Assembly (NCBI GenBank): GCA_029934265.1 | Contig: JAOZMN010000163.1 | Coordinates: 1 to 6,644, forward strand | Direction of reading: 5' to 3' | DNA length: 6,644 nucleotides | DNA from: Bacteroidales bacterium | GTDB taxonomy: Bacteria > Bacteroidota > Bacteroidia > Bacteroidales > JAADGE01 | Shown: positions 5,714 to 6,644 of the stretch, one piece after another | Position numbering within the stretch: the first letter of the stretch is position 1 | How the letters are laid out: each line of letters begins with the position of its first letter | Notes under the pieces: generated by a model | Told to the model about the DNA's origin: nothing | Database searches by the model: none | Seen by the model: the letters and a program-made list of their open reading frames with translations, nothing else | Position numbers and translations under genes: made by a program

Positions 5714-6644
5714 ATGAATATACAAAATAAACGAAAAATAATAAATGACCCTGTTTACGGTTTCATAAATATACATAATAAATTAATGTATGACATCATA
5801 CAACACCCTCATTTACAAAGACTTCGCAGAATAAAACAACTCGGACTGACAAATTATGTTTATCCGGGAGCAAATCATACTCGTTTTGAACACGCCGTAG
5901 GTGCAAGCCATTTAATGAATTTGGCAATAGAAGTGCTTCGACAAAAAGGACACGATATTACCGAACCGGAAAAAGAAGGTGCTTTAATTGCAATTCTTCT
6001 GCACGATTTAGGACACGGACCGTTTTCGCATACATTGGAACATTCGTTGGTTAAAAATATTTCGCACGAAAAAATAACTGAAATCCTGATGGAAGATATT
6101 AACAAGGATTTAGACGGAAAATTAACTCTCGGTATTAAAATATTCAAAAATGAATACAAAAAACATTTTTTACACACATTAGTTTCCGGTCAGTTGGATA
6201 TGGACAGGCTCGATTATTTAAGTCGAGACAGTTTTTTTACCGGAGTTTCGGAAGGTGTTGTCGGTTTTGACAGGATTATAAGAATGCTCGATATTTCCGA
6301 CAATGAAATAGTTATTGAAGAAAAAGGTATATATTCAATAGAAAAATTCTTGATAGCAAGAAGGTTAATGTATTGGCAAGTTTATTTGCACAAAACGGTT
6401 GTCGCTGCCGAACAAATGCTTATCAAAATAATGAAACGAGCCAAAGAAATATACAAAAAAGAAAAAATACAAGTTCCTGATGCTATCGCTTTTTTCTTTG
6501 CAAATGAAATAGATACCGTAGAAAAATTCGATAATAAAGCAATTCAATATTTTACAAATTTAGATGATAACGATATTTTTTATGCAATTAAATTATGGTC
6601 GAAAAATGAAGACAAATTATTGAAATTTCTATGTCAAAATTTAT
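5714..6644 (+). CDS. HD-domain phosphohydrolase, SAMHD1/dNTPase-like, 3' partial
   Basis: The frame opens at the ATG at 5714 and stays open for 310 codons to the window edge; the stop lies outside. The start fits the family N-terminus (KIINDPVYGFINI). The metal-binding HD residues are all present: His60 in TRFEHAVGASHL, His97-Asp98 in LLHDLGHGPFSH, and Asp164 in SGQLDMDRLDYLSRDS. His101, His106 and His118 match the active-site histidines 210, 215 and 233 of SAMHD1. This pattern marks the HD superfamily that includes SAMHD1, Dgt and bacterial YwfO-type enzymes, which split dNTPs into deoxynucleosides and triphosphate. The likely role is control of dNTP pools in the cytoplasm; substrate and allosteric control cannot be read from the sequence. 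Homologues are around 400 residues or longer, so roughly the last quarter or more is missing. It shares no transcript with pdxJ, which faces away. An antiphage role is known for some dNTPases, but nothing here supports it. Confidence 0.92.
   Translation, partial: MNIQNKRKIINDPVYGFINIHNKLMYDIIQHPHLQRLRRIKQLGLTNYVYPGANHTRFEHAVGASHLMNLAIEVLRQKGHDITEPEKEGALIAILLHDLGHGPFSHTLEHSLVKNISHEKITEILMEDINKDLDGKLTLGIKIFKNEYKKHFLHTLVSGQLDMDRLDYLSRDSFFTGVSEGVVGFDRIIRMLDISDNEIVIEEKGIYSIEKFLIARRLMYWQVYLHKTVVAAEQMLIKIMKRAKEIYKKEKIQVPDAIAFFFANEIDTVEKFDNKAIQYFTNLDDNDIFYAIKLWSKNEDKLLKFLCQNL

Noticed and set aside
5875..6177. Minus-strand 100-residue open frame
   Set aside because: It lies wholly inside the HD-domain gene on the opposite strand, and the plus-strand frame has a complete HD active site. 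It is a shadow frame.
1..6644. CRISPR array, tRNA, rRNA, riboswitch, insertion sequence or defence island
   Set aside because: No regularly spaced long repeats, cloverleaf, rRNA segment, transposase or long terminal inverted repeats were seen; gaps between genes are all under 150 bases.

Overview
The window looks like ordinary chromosomal sequence from a member of the Bacteroidota, probably the Bacteroidales or a related AT-rich lineage. Three things point there: intergenic DNA is very AT-rich, no gene start has a clear Shine-Dalgarno sequence, and several proteins have sequence styles I associate with this phylum (the NHRDIxLDSALLN acyltransferase, the POT transporter beginning MFKGHPKG, and the PdxJ variant beginning VNINKIATLRNARGG). 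The lineage call is inference from recalled family features, not from a search.

Layout. Positions 1-1093 (+) hold the 3' part of a PlsC/PlsB-like acyltransferase whose start lies off the left edge. After a 35-base gap, 1129-2676 (+) encodes a POT/PTR-family peptide transporter. A four-unit heptamer repeat overlaps its stop, and a strong intrinsic terminator follows at 2762-2796. Positions 2824-4374 (+) encode a secreted GHL10 (DUF187) glycoside hydrolase-like protein with a C-terminal fibronectin III-like domain. Positions 4453-4809 (+) encode a small DsrE-family protein with a cysteine cluster. Next comes a cluster of nested palindromes (4818-4868) in the convergent gap, then pdxJ on the minus strand (4874-5587). 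A 126-base divergent intergenic region separates pdxJ from an HD-domain dNTPase-like phosphohydrolase (+) that starts at 5714 and runs off the right edge.

The genes do not form one pathway. They cover phospholipid acylation, peptide uptake, cell-wall glycan processing, sulfur or redox handling, vitamin B6 synthesis and nucleotide metabolism. Only the acyltransferase and transporter are close enough to suggest co-transcription. I found no mobile element, CRISPR array, rRNA, tRNA or defence island, and no sign of an undescribed multi-gene system. The points most worth a second look are the palindrome cluster, the heptamer repeat, the changed coupling residues in the transporter and the cysteine cluster in the DsrE protein.
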